Below, one piece after another: positions 34,542 through 34,689 of a stretch of 34,689 nucleotides of DNA. The notes under the pieces were generated by a model that did no database searches, had not been told where the DNA came from, and was given only the letters and a program-made list of their open reading frames with translations. Position numbers and translations under genes: made by a program. The first letter of the stretch is position 1. Every line of letters starts with the position of its first letter. The stretch is from Methylococcaceae bacterium (GTDB lineage Bacteria > Pseudomonadota > Gammaproteobacteria > Methylococcales > Methylomonadaceae), in the NCBI GenBank assembly GCA_014191975.1, contig BJHG01000016.1:1-34689 (forward strand), in the 5' to 3' direction.

Positions 34542-34689
34542 TACGCAGCTTGAAGTTTAGCTAATTCAGCATAAGCCATTTGAGTTGCACGAATGAGTAG
34601 TTTCGCACGCAAAGCAAAATGGTTAAGCTGATGTTTAATCTTCAAACATTCCAATTTGAAGAACCCATAAATCGACATAAAAACGTGAT
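34542..34689 (-). CDS. C-terminal end of a probable transposase (partial)
   Basis: An open frame enters from the right edge and ends in TAA at 34542. It encodes about 48 residues including K-L-E-C-L-K-I-K, then L-N-H-F-A-L-R-A-K-L and A-T-Q-M-A-Y-A-E-L. This style of N-H-F-A-L-(K/R)-x-K-L tail is one I associate with DDE transposases of the IS701/IS4-like kind, but only the end is visible, so the family is uncertain. It ends just 23-30 bases before the XRE gene on the same strand, so mobile DNA abuts that gene. Confidence 0.5.

Noticed and set aside
1-34689. CRISPR array, tRNA or rRNA genes
   Set aside because: I looked for regularly spaced repeats and for tRNA-like cloverleaf ends and saw none; the 207-bp kinase repeat is coding and too long-period.

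Overview
The window looks like chromosomal DNA from an AT-rich gammaproteobacterium. Supporting markers are a cysTWA/cysB-type sulfate locus, zipA, a psd/queF cluster, ispF, gmhA-hldE heptose genes and an MJ1255/VC2487-type glycosyltransferase. The histidine kinase near the right end carries coiled-coil repeats of a kind I associate with methanotrophic (Methylococcales) and Thiotrichales-like gammaproteobacteria, but I cannot fix the genus. I saw no rRNA, tRNA or CRISPR. Both edges carry transposase remnants: an IS3-type C-terminus on the left and a probable transposase C-terminus on the right. The core is therefore ordinary housekeeping chromosome flanked by mobile DNA.

Layout. 1-609: tail of an IS3-family transposase with its probable terminal repeat, abutting a 5'-truncated, degenerate EAL-domain gene. 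624-6605: a sulfur block of yceI, cysT-cysW-cysA-cysB, then a TauE/SafE permease and thiol peroxidase. Each of its three transcription units is preceded by nearly the same ATC-N9-GAT palindrome, which suggests one LysR regulon under the CysB-like protein encoded inside it. 6579-9998 (minus): three SGNH-hydrolase-type genes in a row, one fused to a membrane acyltransferase, probably an envelope polysaccharide O-acylation module. 10086-11614 (minus): queF, a stand-alone FlhB C-terminal-like protein and psd. 11843-17528 (plus): a short acidic-linker zipA, a GNAT/nitrilase pair, ispF and an RND pump. 17654-22418: an LpxH-like phosphoesterase converging on a glycosyltransferase, then gmhA-hldE for ADP-heptose and a short-chain dehydrogenase.

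22561-28360 (minus) reads as one long operon. In transcription order it holds a broken NuoB/HycG-like hydrogenase subunit, a DUF2490 protein, a four-repeat DUF347 membrane protein, a membrane protein made of an internal duplication, a half-size EamA transporter, a small membrane protein with an in-frame TGA near its probable start, a sensor kinase and a sigma-54 response regulator. This cluster of unexplained membrane proteins tied to a two-component system is the best candidate for an undescribed system. 28597-32766 (plus) is a DevCAB-like ABC exporter with its own outer-membrane channel. 32775-34510 (minus) is an XRE regulator followed by a histidine kinase that has no obvious start codon and lacks the G1-box Asp.
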